From an uncultured Saccharofermentans sp. (lineage in GTDB: Bacteria; Bacillota; Clostridia; Saccharofermentanales; Saccharofermentanaceae), in assembly GCA_905234715.1 (NCBI GenBank), contig CAJOJI010000006.1, forward strand, positions 7,357-44,297: 36,941 bases of DNA, in the 5' to 3' direction. The position numbers were made by a program, and so were the translations under genes. Below, piece after piece: positions 25,395 through 34,283 of the stretch. The notes under the pieces were generated by a model, which worked only from the letters and a program-made list of their open reading frames with translations, was not told where the DNA came from and did no database searches. How positions within the stretch are numbered: position 1 is the stretch's first letter; the number at the start of each line of letters is the position of its first letter.

Positions 25395-28335
25395 TTTCAG
25401 CCTCCGGTTCATCCGCATCATCAGAAGGTGCGCTTTCCTTATCCTGTTTCGCAGCTTCCTCTTCAGAAGGATTCTCTTCAGCAGATTCTTCCTCCGCGGG
25501 AGCATCCTCTGCTTCAGCATTATCTGTCGCTTCGGATTCAGAAGTGTCTTCTGTTTTTTCAGCCTGTCCGATCACTTCGGAAACAGGGATCTCTTCGATC
25601 TCAGGTCCTTCAGTCTCAGGAACTGTAGCCGCAGCAACTGCAGCTTCAGCCTTTCCTTTTTTGACCTTGCCTGCAACTGCGGGAATTATAAAGAGTAAAG
25701 CAATGAGGAATACGGAGACCGCACTGATCATGGCGCCTTCCTTGAATCCTGCCGGAGTGTATTTAAGCGAAATGTCATGGCTTCCCTTTTCGAGCTTTAT
25801 GCCCATAAGAGCATCCTGAATGGATACTACCTCTGCGGGATTGCCGTCAACTTCGGCAGACCAGCCTTCAGCATAAGGAACAGACAGGAACATGAGGCCG
25901 TCTTCCTTAACTTCGATATGTCCGGAAATGGAGGTTGAATCGTAAGATGTTACCTCAAGCTGCTCATCGCTGAATGTCTGTAACATCTGTGCATAGCCTG
26001 CCTGGTCAAGCTGATATCCGTATACGAAGAGAGAAGCTCCCGGATTCTCGCTGTACTTAACGTTGAGTTCGATCGGCGAACCCTCGTAGACTCCGAGGCA
26101 GATTATCTGATAGCTTCTGATCTCAAACTTCAGTGTTTTGCCGTTGTTTGTTATGGTGACATTTCCGCCTTTTCGGGCATTTACATAGACATAAACATCA
26201 GAACCGATGTCGGCTTCCTCAACCGTAAGATTAAATGAATAACCTTCGCTCGGAGTGCTTCCCGCAGTGCTGTAAGACAGAACTTCATTGTGCTTTTCGT
26301 TCGTAGTAAGGCCGCTTGCTTTACCGGGCGTAAGCATTACGGGCTTATAGACGTCCGGAGCGCCCATGCTGTTGAGCCATTCGTTTGTCTTATCGAAAGC
26401 ATCAAGGTTCTTATCGTAGTCAGGAGCATAATCGATTACCGCGGTATCGGTCATGAAACCTACGCTCAAAGCATCGGGATTTGCCCAGGAAGTGATAATT
26501 CCGTCCTTGTACTCCTGCTCAAACAGAGCCGGAACACCCTGATTATTGTCAGTCTCGATCAGGTTCCTGACGCCGAGAACGGTAGCGGTAACACGTGTGA
26601 GGCCGGCATTTCTGAGTCCGTTGATGCCGTTGTTATGGAAACCGTAGTTTCTCATGTATTTGACGAAGCTCTCTCTTGTCGTGGAAGAGAAAATGGAAAG
26701 ACCCTTAACGTCATAAAGGGACTGAAGATCACATACATTGTTCGGATAGAGCTCGGAACGCTCGAAGTTCATGTGGCCTTCGGTTCCCTCGACTTCTTCC
26801 GCATAAGCAGAGACTTCCTTCCAGTTCTTGCCGTAAGCCGTATAGCCGGTAAAGCCTTCGTGATAAGCGACAAGGCCGATCGTCGTGAGCGATGCTGCAA
26901 ACATTTCCAGCATCATCGTAACCGTGAGAAGAGTCTCGCAGTAAAATTCGCTCTTGCCGGATCTGATATTGCTTACAGTATGGAGTGCAGCGCCCTGGAC
27001 TATAAGAAAAAGCAGTGTCGAGCCGATCTGGATGTAGCCTTCGTTGCCTGTTCCGAATTTCTCGAAAAGGATGAGGAATGCTGCAGAGCTCAATACTGCG
27101 CCGGTGATATATTTCGAGCCGAGGCTCCTGATGCGTCTTATAGTGAGGAATCCGATAAAGACGAGCAAAAAGCTCATGAGGAAAGATTCCCTGTAAGGGA
27201 TCTGGTTAGGGAAATGGAATCCGTGCCAGATGAAGTTAAGCGTACGGTTGGTAAAGCTTAAGTACAGGATGCCCAAAAGCGAACCGAATACTATCTTGTG
27301 CTTGAGCTTGATACCCGTTCTTGACGGGAGAAGGAAGAACAAAGGCAGCAAAAGCGCAATAACGAGGCCGCTGTAAACATTGGCCATACCGTCTCTGATG
27401 TTGGGGTTTGCCGATACCATAAGTCTTCCGAAGAAATCGAAAAGATTATTCTGAAGAGCATAGTCCATCTTCAGTTCGTCGCCTGTGGCAGAGCAGTTCC
27501 TGAGGATCAGATATGTCGGAACTGACAGAGCTGCCGAGGCGCCTGCAGCAATAAAGCTGGATAAGGCAAAACGGACTGCGCTTCCGGCAAAAGTCTTAAA
27601 GCAGAGCCTTCCCGGATCTCCCTTGGGCTTCTCGCGGGAATAAAGGCAGATATAGTAAGCAGGTGCGAAGAGCACGAGGAAAAGGCAGATGAAGTATCCG
27701 GAATAGTAGTTGCTGATGATTGCTATAGCAAGGGTTACCGCATAGAGGCCGCACTTCTTGTCGAGAAGGACTTTTCGAAGACCGAGCATTATCAGCGGGA
27801 GAAGCACGACGGCGTCGCACCACATTATGTTCCAGAAAAAAGATATGAACCATCCGCAAAGAGCATAGGATGAGCTGAATACAACGGTAATGTTATCTAT
27901 TCTCTTGTTGTCATTCGCCGAGAGGAACAGCACCATGAAAATGGATGAAAGACCGGCACGGAGACAAGTAACGGACTCGATAAAGACAGGCATTGTCTTC
28001 GCATCAAAGAACAAAGCAAGGAAATTAAGAGGGCTTGCCGCATAATTGGCATAGGCAGCATAGTATTCCTGGCCGAGGCCGTCATTCCAGGTGTAAAACA
28101 GGGAATCTCCGGACAGGACCTTATTTCTGAATGCTACAAGGAAAGGACAATATTGGTGATAAAGGTCGACAGTAAGCATCGTCCTGTCACCGAACGGGTA
28201 ACACCCGGTTACCGCAAAAGCTGCAAGTACTGTAAGTGTCGGGAACAAAAATGCCAGCAGGAATTGGGGCCAATATTCCTTCAGCACGCCTAAAGTGCCA
28301 CGCTTTTCTTTCAGTATTGGACTATTTTTTCCCAC
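25387..28335 (-). CDS. YfhO-family polytopic membrane protein (first copy)
   Basis: A 982-residue protein beginning with a cytoplasmic segment and a first helix (QFLLAFLFPTLTVLAAFAVTG). The PFGDRTMLTVDLYHQYCPFL and WNDGLGQEYYAAYANYAASPLN stretches are characteristic of YfhO proteins (PF09586). About a dozen helices are followed by an extracytoplasmic beta domain (to VSIQDALMGIKLEKGSHDISLKY), a final helix and a ~90-residue acidic tail rich in E, A, D and S. By family knowledge it is a GT-C membrane glycosyltransferase acting on an envelope polymer. The start is GTG with an AGGGG site. It is first in an operon with the second copy and the exonuclease. Confidence 0.88.
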   Translation of the reverse strand: MGKNSPILKEKRGTLGVLKEYWPQFLLAFLFPTLTVLAAFAVTGCYPFGDRTMLTVDLYHQYCPFLVAFRNKVLSGDSLFYTWNDGLGQEYYAAYANYAASPLNFLALFFDAKTMPVFIESVTCLRAGLSSIFMVLFLSANDNKRIDNITVVFSSSYALCGWFISFFWNIMWCDAVVLLPLIMLGLRKVLLDKKCGLYAVTLAIAIISNYYSGYFICLFLVLFAPAYYICLYSREKPKGDPGRLCFKTFAGSAVRFALSSFIAAGASAALSVPTYLILRNCSATGDELKMDYALQNNLFDFFGRLMVSANPNIRDGMANVYSGLVIALLLPLFFLLPSRTGIKLKHKIVFGSLLGILYLSFTNRTLNFIWHGFHFPNQIPYRESFLMSFLLVFIGFLTIRRIRSLGSKYITGAVLSSAAFLILFEKFGTGNEGYIQIGSTLLFLIVQGAALHTVSNIRSGKSEFYCETLLTVTMMLEMFAASLTTIGLVAYHEGFTGYTAYGKNWKEVSAYAEEVEGTEGHMNFERSELYPNNVCDLQSLYDVKGLSIFSSTTRESFVKYMRNYGFHNNGINGLRNAGLTRVTATVLGVRNLIETDNNQGVPALFEQEYKDGIITSWANPDALSVGFMTDTAVIDYAPDYDKNLDAFDKTNEWLNSMGAPDVYKPVMLTPGKASGLTTNEKHNEVLSYSTAGSTPSEGYSFNLTVEEADIGSDVYVYVNARKGGNVTITNNGKTLKFEIRSYQIICLGVYEGSPIELNVKYSENPGASLFVYGYQLDQAGYAQMLQTFSDEQLEVTSYDSTSISGHIEVKEDGLMFLSVPYAEGWSAEVDGNPAEVVSIQDALMGIKLEKGSHDISLKYTPAGFKEGAMISAVSVFLIALLFIIPAVAGKVKKGKAEAAVAAATVPETEGPEIEEIPVSEVIGQAEKTEDTSESEATDNAEAEDAPAEEESAEENPSEEEAAKQDKESAPSDDADEPEAEND

Positions 28336-28461
28336 ATAATACCCCTGGTATTTATTATTCTTAGATTACAAACGTGTTAATAATAGCATACTTTACCCAA
28401 GTTGTTTCTTCTTTTATGGTAAAGTGTCCTTAACCTGTAACTTATTAAAAGGGGAAAATTA

Positions 28462-30210
28462 ATGAAGGGTAAAAACAACAAAAATAGAAATGACGATAAA
28501 AAGGCCCGTAAGCCGGTGGTTAACGAGCAAGCGTTAAATACAGAGGTTCTTGCTTCTCCTGAAAGCAATCCGACAAATGATTTCATGACTTCACCCGTGG
28601 AAGAGCCCAAAAAGAGCGTTACACTGAACGATCTTGCTGAGATCGATCCCGAACTTCTCACAGGTAAGCCTGCTGACACCGCAGTGATTCCGGATCTTCC
28701 CTCCCTTCCCGGAGGCAAAGATGACAAAAAGGACGAACCCAAGGAAAAAGAGATTCCCACGGAGATCAACCTGGACAGGAACGAAGATGCACTTGAGCAC
28801 GGCAAGCACAGAAGAAATGCCGGTATCCTCTTTGTCCTTTTCGGACTCCTGCTTGTAGCAGGAATCGCGGTTCTCTCTTTTGCTCTCGATACGGGCATGG
28901 ACGAATCGTTCAAGAGCCCTCTTACGATCAACGGAAGAGATATTTCAAGCGGCGAATTCAGCTTTATGTATCACTATGAGCTTTTGAATGAAGGCGTCGA
29001 CCTTTTCGCTGCCGACACGGAGAAGATGCTCTCCTCCCCTTATCTTGATGACGAGAGATTCTCAACTTACAGAGATTACTTCAGATATGTAACAGCCCAG
29101 GACCTTCAGAAGATCGAGATCCTCTACGACGATGCCACGGCGCAGGGATACGTTATCGAGAAGGCTCACTACGACAGAGCCAATGCGTACATCAACTGGC
29201 TCAAGGGCAAGGCTGACGAACTCGGCGTTCCGCTCGACACATACATCAAGGGTGTATTCGGAAGCCAGGTCGACGAGCAGATCATCATCAACACACTTGC
29301 AAAGAAGTACTTCACCGAAGACTATGCGACAGGCGAGAAGCTCATCCAGCTCTCAGCATCCGACGAACAGGCTGAGAGAGCATATAGCCAGTCAAGAAGC
29401 ATCTACGACCTCGTAAGCTACAAGATCTTAAGAATCACTTACGAGCAGAGAGAACAGGCATTCATCGATACTGCAAATCTCCATGCCGAGAAGATCATCG
29501 CTGCCATGAACGGCGATCCTTCAAAGTTCGAGTCATGTGCGGCTAAATACTTCTCCGGAGTTGCAGCAAACACACTCTCACAGCCTGACTCCACTCTTAT
29601 CGCCAACTGCCGTTACGAGGATGTCACTCACGTTGATTTCAGAAAGTGGCTCTTCGATGAGACAAGAACCGTCGGTGATGCAACGATAATCCCTGACGAG
29701 GACGGTTTCCCGATCATTCTCGTATTCGTATCAAGAGACCGTATGTCAGAGCATCTGCGCAACTGCTACATCATAACTGCAAACCAGCAGCTCAATGACG
29801 ACATGCAGCCCGATATTGCCGCAACACAGGCATTGGGCCAGGAGATCTACGACTATCTGGACGATGCTGACAGCTGCAATGAGATCGAAAACCTTTATAA
29901 TGACTATATTCTTGCGGGCGAACTGTCCGTGGTTCACGACAGCCAGATCTATCAGGCTAAATATTCAGGCAAACTTGCCGAATGGATATTCTCGCCGGAC
30001 AGAAAGCTCGGCGACAAGACCATGATCGAAAACAACGGAACATTCTACATAGTGTTCTTCGTATCAGAATCATCTAACTCGGAATGGTATGACAGAGTAA
30101 ACAGCTTCCTTAGAATGAACAACTATCAGCAGTTCATTACAAGCAAAGCCAATGAATACCTCTGGGAATTCCACGAAGACGGATTGGCTCAGATAAAGGA
30201 CGTGCCGTAA
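28462..30210 (+). CDS. Membrane-anchored SurA/PrsA-like foldase with degenerate parvulin regions
   Basis: A 582-residue protein with a long charged cytoplasmic N-terminus (about 118 residues), one membrane helix (119-141) and an extracytoplasmic domain. It starts with the phrase LTINGRDISSGEFSFMYHYEL, typical of SurA/PrsA N-terminal chaperone domains, then helical segments. Two stretches, one ending DEDGFPIILVFVS and one reading EWIFSPDRKLGDKTMIENNG-TFYIVFFVS, look like the ends of PpiC-type rotamase domains, but the usual catalytic pattern is not clear. The likely role is folding of exported proteins. AAAAGGGG precedes the ATG. Confidence 0.75.
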   Translation: MKGKNNKNRNDDKKARKPVVNEQALNTEVLASPESNPTNDFMTSPVEEPKKSVTLNDLAEIDPELLTGKPADTAVIPDLPSLPGGKDDKKDEPKEKEIPTEINLDRNEDALEHGKHRRNAGILFVLFGLLLVAGIAVLSFALDTGMDESFKSPLTINGRDISSGEFSFMYHYELLNEGVDLFAADTEKMLSSPYLDDERFSTYRDYFRYVTAQDLQKIEILYDDATAQGYVIEKAHYDRANAYINWLKGKADELGVPLDTYIKGVFGSQVDEQIIINTLAKKYFTEDYATGEKLIQLSASDEQAERAYSQSRSIYDLVSYKILRITYEQREQAFIDTANLHAEKIIAAMNGDPSKFESCAAKYFSGVAANTLSQPDSTLIANCRYEDVTHVDFRKWLFDETRTVGDATIIPDEDGFPIILVFVSRDRMSEHLRNCYIITANQQLNDDMQPDIAATQALGQEIYDYLDDADSCNEIENLYNDYILAGELSVVHDSQIYQAKYSGKLAEWIFSPDRKLGDKTMIENNGTFYIVFFVSESSNSEWYDRVNSFLRMNNYQQFITSKANEYLWEFHEDGLAQIKDVP

Positions 30211-30212
30211 GG

Positions 30213-30231
30213 TAAAGGAGTTTCTCCTTTA
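30213..30231. terminator. Weak hairpin between convergent genes
   Basis: An 8-bp inverted repeat TAAAGGAG/CTCCTTTA with a 3-base loop lies right after the foldase stop codon and overlaps the stop codon of the small minus-strand gene. There is no clear T-run on either side, so the call is tentative. Confidence 0.35.
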
Positions 30232-30360
30232 TCCTATGGCAGACATTGAAAGCTGCTGAACCAGTACAACAACGATCGCGAAAACAAATGTCAGGATCAT
30301 AGCTCCGATCAATATCCAGGCTAAAACCTTGGTGCCGATTTTCTTTGTGTTTCCGCTCAT
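30229..30360 (-). CDS. 43-residue single-span membrane protein
   Basis: A small gene read directly from the sequence. It starts MSGNTKKIGTKVLAWILIGA and ends QQLSMSAIG, with one hydrophobic helix (about 11-34) after a basic N-terminus. AAGGATGA lies 6 bases before the ATG, and it follows the HtrA gene by 29 bases, so it is probably cotranscribed with it. The design (lysine-rich start, W then helix) resembles small DUF4044-type proteins of clostridia, but I cannot assign it firmly. A role with the HtrA protease would be inference. Confidence 0.6.
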   Translation of the reverse strand: MSGNTKKIGTKVLAWILIGAMILTFVFAIVVVLVQQLSMSAIG

Positions 30361-30389
30361 ATAATTATCATCCTTAAGTAATATTGCGC

Positions 30390-31649
30390 TTAATCAGGGA
30401 AGTCTGCACTGTCTGCTATCGTAAGGGACAGTGTGACTTCTTTGCCGTCACGTTCGACTACGACCTCTATCGTATCGCCGACCTTATATGAATCGCGCAC
30501 CTTAATAATATCACCGGTCTCTTTTATTTCAACACCGCCCATGGATACGAGCTTGTCTCCGAGCATAATGCCGGCCACATAAGCGGGACCGTCCTTGACC
30601 ATCTCTTCGATATAAACTCCTCCGACAGCGCCGTAATAAGCCTCATTCGGAACATATCTTACGGATATTCCGAGATACGGGCGGTCGACTACCTTTCCGT
30701 AGTTAATGATATCTTCGATTATCTTCTTTACTGAATTTACCGGAATTGCAAAGCCTACATTATCCGATGTGGAAGTAACTATCTTTGAATTTGTGATGCC
30801 GACGACTTCACCGTAGGAATTGATGAGCGGTCCGCCGCTGCTTCCGGGATTGACCGATGCATCTGTCTGGATTACCTCAACTCTGTATCCGTTTCTGGTG
30901 ATCTCTCTTGAAGTTGCAGAGATAACGCCTACAGTAACAGAGTCATCCAAAGTGCCCAATGCATTGCCGATAACTACAGCAAGCTCTCCTGCCTGAAGCA
31001 GATCGGAATCGCCTAATGTGACACAGGGCAGCTTTTTGTCGGTATCGACCTTAAGCACCGCAATATCGGTCTGGGCATCACTGCCTACTATCTCGGCTCT
31101 TACCGGGTGTTCGTCGCCGGGCAGGACAACGGTAACATAATATGTGCTTACCGCTTCATCAGCCAGGACCACAACATGCCTGTTGGTTACGATATATCCG
31201 TCATCGGTGATAATGAATCCGGAACCTGATCCAAGAAGCTTCTCAAGATCGTTGTCGACACCGATAACGCTGAGAGATACCGTGGCAGGACTTACCTTCT
31301 CTGCTATTTCAACAGTAGTCATCCTGGTCTTGCCGGCTGCCGGAACAGATGCGGCGTCTTCCAGGGAAAACCACGGTTCAGGGCGTTCCTGGGCAGATGT
31401 TGCTGCGGTCTCTTCAGTTGAAGCGGTTTCGCTCGCCGAAGATCTTGAGCCTGCTATTCTTGTATAGGAAAGTATTCCTTCACGTCCGCTGTTGAGATTA
31501 AAGATATAAATGGACTGGAAGCCTGAGAAAAGGACGCACGCCAAAAGGATTACCGATAACACGAAGATTATCATGCGGTATGTCTTCTCCTTTTGACTTT
31601 GGGAATTATATTCCTGTCTGTCCATATTGTCTCTATTCTCGTTTTCCAT
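30390..31649 (-). CDS. HtrA/DegP-like membrane-anchored serine protease with PDZ domain
   Basis: Envelope quality-control protease of the S1C family. A short cytoplasmic N-terminus and one membrane helix (about 26-50) are followed by a linker rich in S, T and E, a trypsin-like domain and one PDZ domain (about 320-410). The catalytic triad is present: H158 in VTNRHVV, D195 in AQTDIAVLKV and S271 in NPGSSGGPL. The GNALG in place of the more usual GNPLG is a small variation. Length of 419 residues is normal. An AGGGGAG site precedes the ATG. It lies downstream of the yigZ-like gene with a 58-base gap and upstream of the 43-residue gene. Confidence 0.92.
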   Translation of the reverse strand: MENENRDNMDRQEYNSQSQKEKTYRMIIFVLSVILLACVLFSGFQSIYIFNLNSGREGILSYTRIAGSRSSASETASTEETAATSAQERPEPWFSLEDAASVPAAGKTRMTTVEIAEKVSPATVSLSVIGVDNDLEKLLGSGSGFIITDDGYIVTNRHVVVLADEAVSTYYVTVVLPGDEHPVRAEIVGSDAQTDIAVLKVDTDKKLPCVTLGDSDLLQAGELAVVIGNALGTLDDSVTVGVISATSREITRNGYRVEVIQTDASVNPGSSGGPLINSYGEVVGITNSKIVTSTSDNVGFAIPVNSVKKIIEDIINYGKVVDRPYLGISVRYVPNEAYYGAVGGVYIEEMVKDGPAYVAGIMLGDKLVSMGGVEIKETGDIIKVRDSYKVGDTIEVVVERDGKEVTLSLTIADSADFPD

Positions 31650-31707
31650 GAATTATTCTCCCCTGTCCGCCTCACATATTTTGGGCGATTTTATTCCAAA
31701 TCGCAAG

Positions 31708-32349
31708 TCAGGAAACGGAAACCTTATCTCCCGTCATAAGAAGATTTTCCGGATCTTCAAGGACCAATGCTCCGCCCGAAATATCAAGGCAAAGCCTTTT
31801 AAGCTCATTTTCGCTTTCCACCGGAACTATGATGTCAAAAGCAACATCCTGGCCGTATTCGACGTTTTCGAGCGTCCAGCCGGACTGATTTGCTTTTCTC
31901 GATAAGTTCTCGAAAACGGGATAGGAGCAGTTCTGTCTCCACTTGAGCGCCGGGATCAGCGTAACGGGTTCACCTGCTTCAAGAGCTTCCCTGCCGCTGT
32001 CGGTATAAGCCCTTTTAAGTCCGCCTTTTCCGAGAAGCGTGCCTCCGAAATATCTAGTGACACAGATAAGAGAGTCCGTAAAGCCATTGGACGTCAGGAG
32101 TTCAAGCAAAGGCTGGCCCGCAGTTCCCTGAGGCTCGCCGTCATCGCTTGATTTCTGTCTTGAAACTTCACCGCCCAAAACCCATGCATAGCAAAGATGC
32201 CTTGCATCCGGATACTTCTTGCGCTCTTCGGCAAGATAGTTGTTTGCTTCTTCGGGTGATGTTATGTGAAAGCTCTTTCCGATAAAGACCGACTTCTTAA
32301 CTTCGATCTTTGAGTCACCGGATTTGCTGAGAGTTACGTTAGGGTTCAA
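31708..32349 (-). CDS. yigZ: YigZ/IMPACT-family protein
   Basis: A 213-residue protein of the IMPACT/YigZ family, a presumed translation-related factor of unknown exact role in bacteria. Conserved stretches are KKSVFIGKSFHITSPEEA, DARHLCYAWVLG, SSDDGEPQGTAGQPLL and VTRYFGGTLLGKGGLKRAY; a DUF1949-like domain makes up the C-terminal third. The start is TTG at 32349, whose TTGA overlaps the stop of the Nudix gene by 4 bases; a GGGAGAG lies about 11 bases upstream, and no ATG lies nearby. Confidence 0.9.
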   Translation of the reverse strand: MNPNVTLSKSGDSKIEVKKSVFIGKSFHITSPEEANNYLAEERKKYPDARHLCYAWVLGGEVSRQKSSDDGEPQGTAGQPLLELLTSNGFTDSLICVTRYFGGTLLGKGGLKRAYTDSGREALEAGEPVTLIPALKWRQNCSYPVFENLSRKANQSGWTLENVEYGQDVAFDIIVPVESENELKRLCLDISGGALVLEDPENLLMTGDKVSVS

Positions 32350-32771
32350 TCCTTTAAGCTCTCCCTGTACTTCTGGTAAGCCATCATGAGGAGAGATTTA
32401 TCCTGGCTGTAAGTAATATCATTAAGGGCAACGGCAACACCTACAAACTTGCAGTTCACGGTGCCGGTAGCGGGATCAGCAGAGCATGCGTCGGTTTCCG
32501 ACTTCATTACAAACCAGGATATGTTGTTATGAACAGGCTTTCTTCTTGATATCGAATAGTACTCGTAATTTGTCTTGCCGCAGGGAGCAATAACCTTTGC
32601 ATCAACACCGGTCTCTGTCTTTACGCGTGTCTTGGCAAAATCGGACAGGCTCAGGTCACTGTCTGTCTTAACAGCACCCTTAGGAAAACCCCATTCCTCT
32701 TTATCATTGCAGACAAGGAGAACCTTATCCCCTGTAAACACTATTCCGCCTGCACAATTACGAACGATCAT
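32346..32771 (-). CDS. Nudix-fold protein with a degenerate Nudix box
   Basis: A 141-residue Nudix-superfamily protein: RNCAGGIVFTGDKVLLVCN, EEWGFPKGAVK and KTNYEYYSISRRKPVHNNISWF match a clostridial Nudix group. The Nudix box itself is damaged. The glutamate expected five residues after G32 is S38; the REUxEE core reads TRVKTE (48-53), so only one acidic residue of the three metal ligands remains. Catalysis is therefore doubtful. I chose the ATG at 32771 (AAAGGG 7-8 bases before it); the longer frame starts at a GTG at 32816. It is first in an operon with yigZ and the HtrA gene. Confidence 0.75.
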   Translation of the reverse strand: MIVRNCAGGIVFTGDKVLLVCNDKEEWGFPKGAVKTDSDLSLSDFAKTRVKTETGVDAKVIAPCGKTNYEYYSISRRKPVHNNISWFVMKSETDACSADPATGTVNCKFVGVAVALNDITYSQDKSLLMMAYQKYRESLKD

Positions 32772-32852
32772 TTCCAACCCTTTGAATATCAAATATTTAT
32801 AATCAGATTTTATCACAGGTTGGTACCATTAGCACACTTGTACCTTTCTCAA

Positions 32853-32881
32853 TTGTTCTTTTGCGGACAGGTCTGTATAAT
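32853..32881 (+). promoter_or_regulatory. Promoter of the DUF4015 gene
   Basis: TTGTTC (32853-32858) and a consensus TATAAT (32876-32881) are exactly 17 bases apart. The -10 box ends 7 bases before the A of the ATG, so transcription would begin at or next to the start codon. Confidence 0.65.
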
Positions 32882-32887
32882 TGTCCT

Positions 32888-34228
32888 ATGCTTAATAATA
32901 ATAATTTAAATACCAATAATACTAATGACGAGATACTGAAGCTCAAAAAGATCATTACGATCCTTTTATCCGTTTCTGCTCTCCTTGCGGTTATTCTTAT
33001 CACATTAGGCATAACCAAGATCATTAACTATGCGAGAAAGGCCAATACATCAGACAGCACGCCGGTCTTCGCAACATTGGTATCCACGGAAGCAACATTT
33101 ACAGAACCTACCGTTTACCACACAGAGCAGCTGGAGGCTACTCCTCTTGCAGACTCTTACTGGCGTCCCCTCCCCGAACTTCCTGAAGACCAGGTAAAGG
33201 TGCCTGAACATTTTGAGGTTAAGGGCTTATATATAGGTTCAGGTTCCGCTCTCGACAAAGCGATCGAGCTCTGCAACAACAGCGAACTTAACACGATAGT
33301 CATAGACCTTAAGAACGAGTATGGTCTTCCCTATATGTCAAAAGTCCCCACAGCCAATGAGATCGGCTATGTCTGGGATGCTTACGACATCGATGCAGTC
33401 GTCGAAAAGTGCCACGCCAACAACATAAGGGTCATCGGAAGAATCGTATCCTTCAACGACCAGGTTGCTGCCCAGCACTTCCCCGAAAGAGCCATCCAGG
33501 ATGCTGACGGCAACGTAGTCCAGTTCAGCAACGAAGGCAACAAGCCCTTCTTAAGTCCATACTGCGTTGAAAACTGGGATTACCTCATTGAGATCGGCAT
33601 CGAAGCCGCAGAACACGGTGTCGACGAGATCCAGTTCGACTACGTACGATTCCCTGCAGGAGCCACTAAAAATAAGGTTAAGCCCTATTTCGGTGAAGAG
33701 GGCCAGTATCCCGAAAAGTCCGAAGCGGTAAACAGATTCCTTCAGGAAGCAAGGATCAGGATCCAGGATACATACGGTGTTCCCGTATCGGCAGATATCT
33801 TCGGTATCGTATTAACATCAGTAAACGATGCAAAGATAATCGGCCAGGACTTTGAAACACTGGGAATGACCGGCATCGATTCCTGCTGCCCGATGGTCTA
33901 CCCTTCCCACTATGCTCTTGGCACAATGCTCGGCGGCCACGTTTTCGATTACCCGGACAAGCAGCCTTACCTTATGGTTTACAGCGTGCTCCACGAGTGC
34001 CAGTCGATCTACAAACAGCCCGGCTTCACTGCTGTAAGACCTTATCTTCAGGCATTTACTGCTTCCTACATCGGTAAGGGCAACTACATCGAATACGGCT
34101 ACAGGGAGATCAACTCACAGATCAAGGCGATCCACGATCTCGGAATACAGGAATACATACTCTGGGATCCTTCGTGCAGATATCCTTCAGGCTCATACGA
34201 CGGCGATATGTCAGTAGAGACAGATTGA
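32888..34228 (+). CDS. DUF4015 putative glycoside hydrolase, membrane anchored
   Basis: A 446-residue protein with an Asn-rich N-terminus, one membrane helix (about 21-45), a Thr/Glu-rich linker and a TIM-barrel-like domain of the DUF4015 (PF13200) glycoside hydrolase-like family: VKGLYIGSGSALDKAIELCN, NTIVIDLKNEYG, IRVIGRIVSFND, DEIQFDYVRFPAG, and YILWDPSCRY. These proteins are thought to act on polysaccharides at the cell surface; the substrate is unknown. The ATG at 32888 is the only plausible start; there is no ribosome binding site before it, because the promoter -10 box ends only 6 bases upstream. Confidence 0.82.
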   Translation: MLNNNNLNTNNTNDEILKLKKIITILLSVSALLAVILITLGITKIINYARKANTSDSTPVFATLVSTEATFTEPTVYHTEQLEATPLADSYWRPLPELPEDQVKVPEHFEVKGLYIGSGSALDKAIELCNNSELNTIVIDLKNEYGLPYMSKVPTANEIGYVWDAYDIDAVVEKCHANNIRVIGRIVSFNDQVAAQHFPERAIQDADGNVVQFSNEGNKPFLSPYCVENWDYLIEIGIEAAEHGVDEIQFDYVRFPAGATKNKVKPYFGEEGQYPEKSEAVNRFLQEARIRIQDTYGVPVSADIFGIVLTSVNDAKIIGQDFETLGMTGIDSCCPMVYPSHYALGTMLGGHVFDYPDKQPYLMVYSVLHECQSIYKQPGFTAVRPYLQAFTASYIGKGNYIEYGYREINSQIKAIHDLGIQEYILWDPSCRYPSGSYDGDMSVETD

Positions 34229-34253
34229 AACTGAAGGCTTCTAAGAATAAAAT
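34225..34253 (+). promoter_or_regulatory. Promoter of serS
   Basis: TTGAAA (34225-34230) and TAAAAT (34248-34253) are exactly 17 bases apart; the -35 box overlaps the DUF4015 stop codon. The leader would be only about 24 bases, leaving no room for a T-box. Confidence 0.65.
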
Positions 34254-34283
34254 ATTGAGGTTAATTAATTAAGAGGTGACAAC

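Noticed and set aside
26290..27261. 323-residue open frame on the plus strand
   Set aside because: It lies wholly antisense to the YfhO gene, which has clear family motifs and membrane helices; no family pattern or ribosome binding site was seen.
34229..34283. Possible T-box leader of serS
   Set aside because: The promoter sits at the end of the preceding gene and leaves only about 24 bases of leader.
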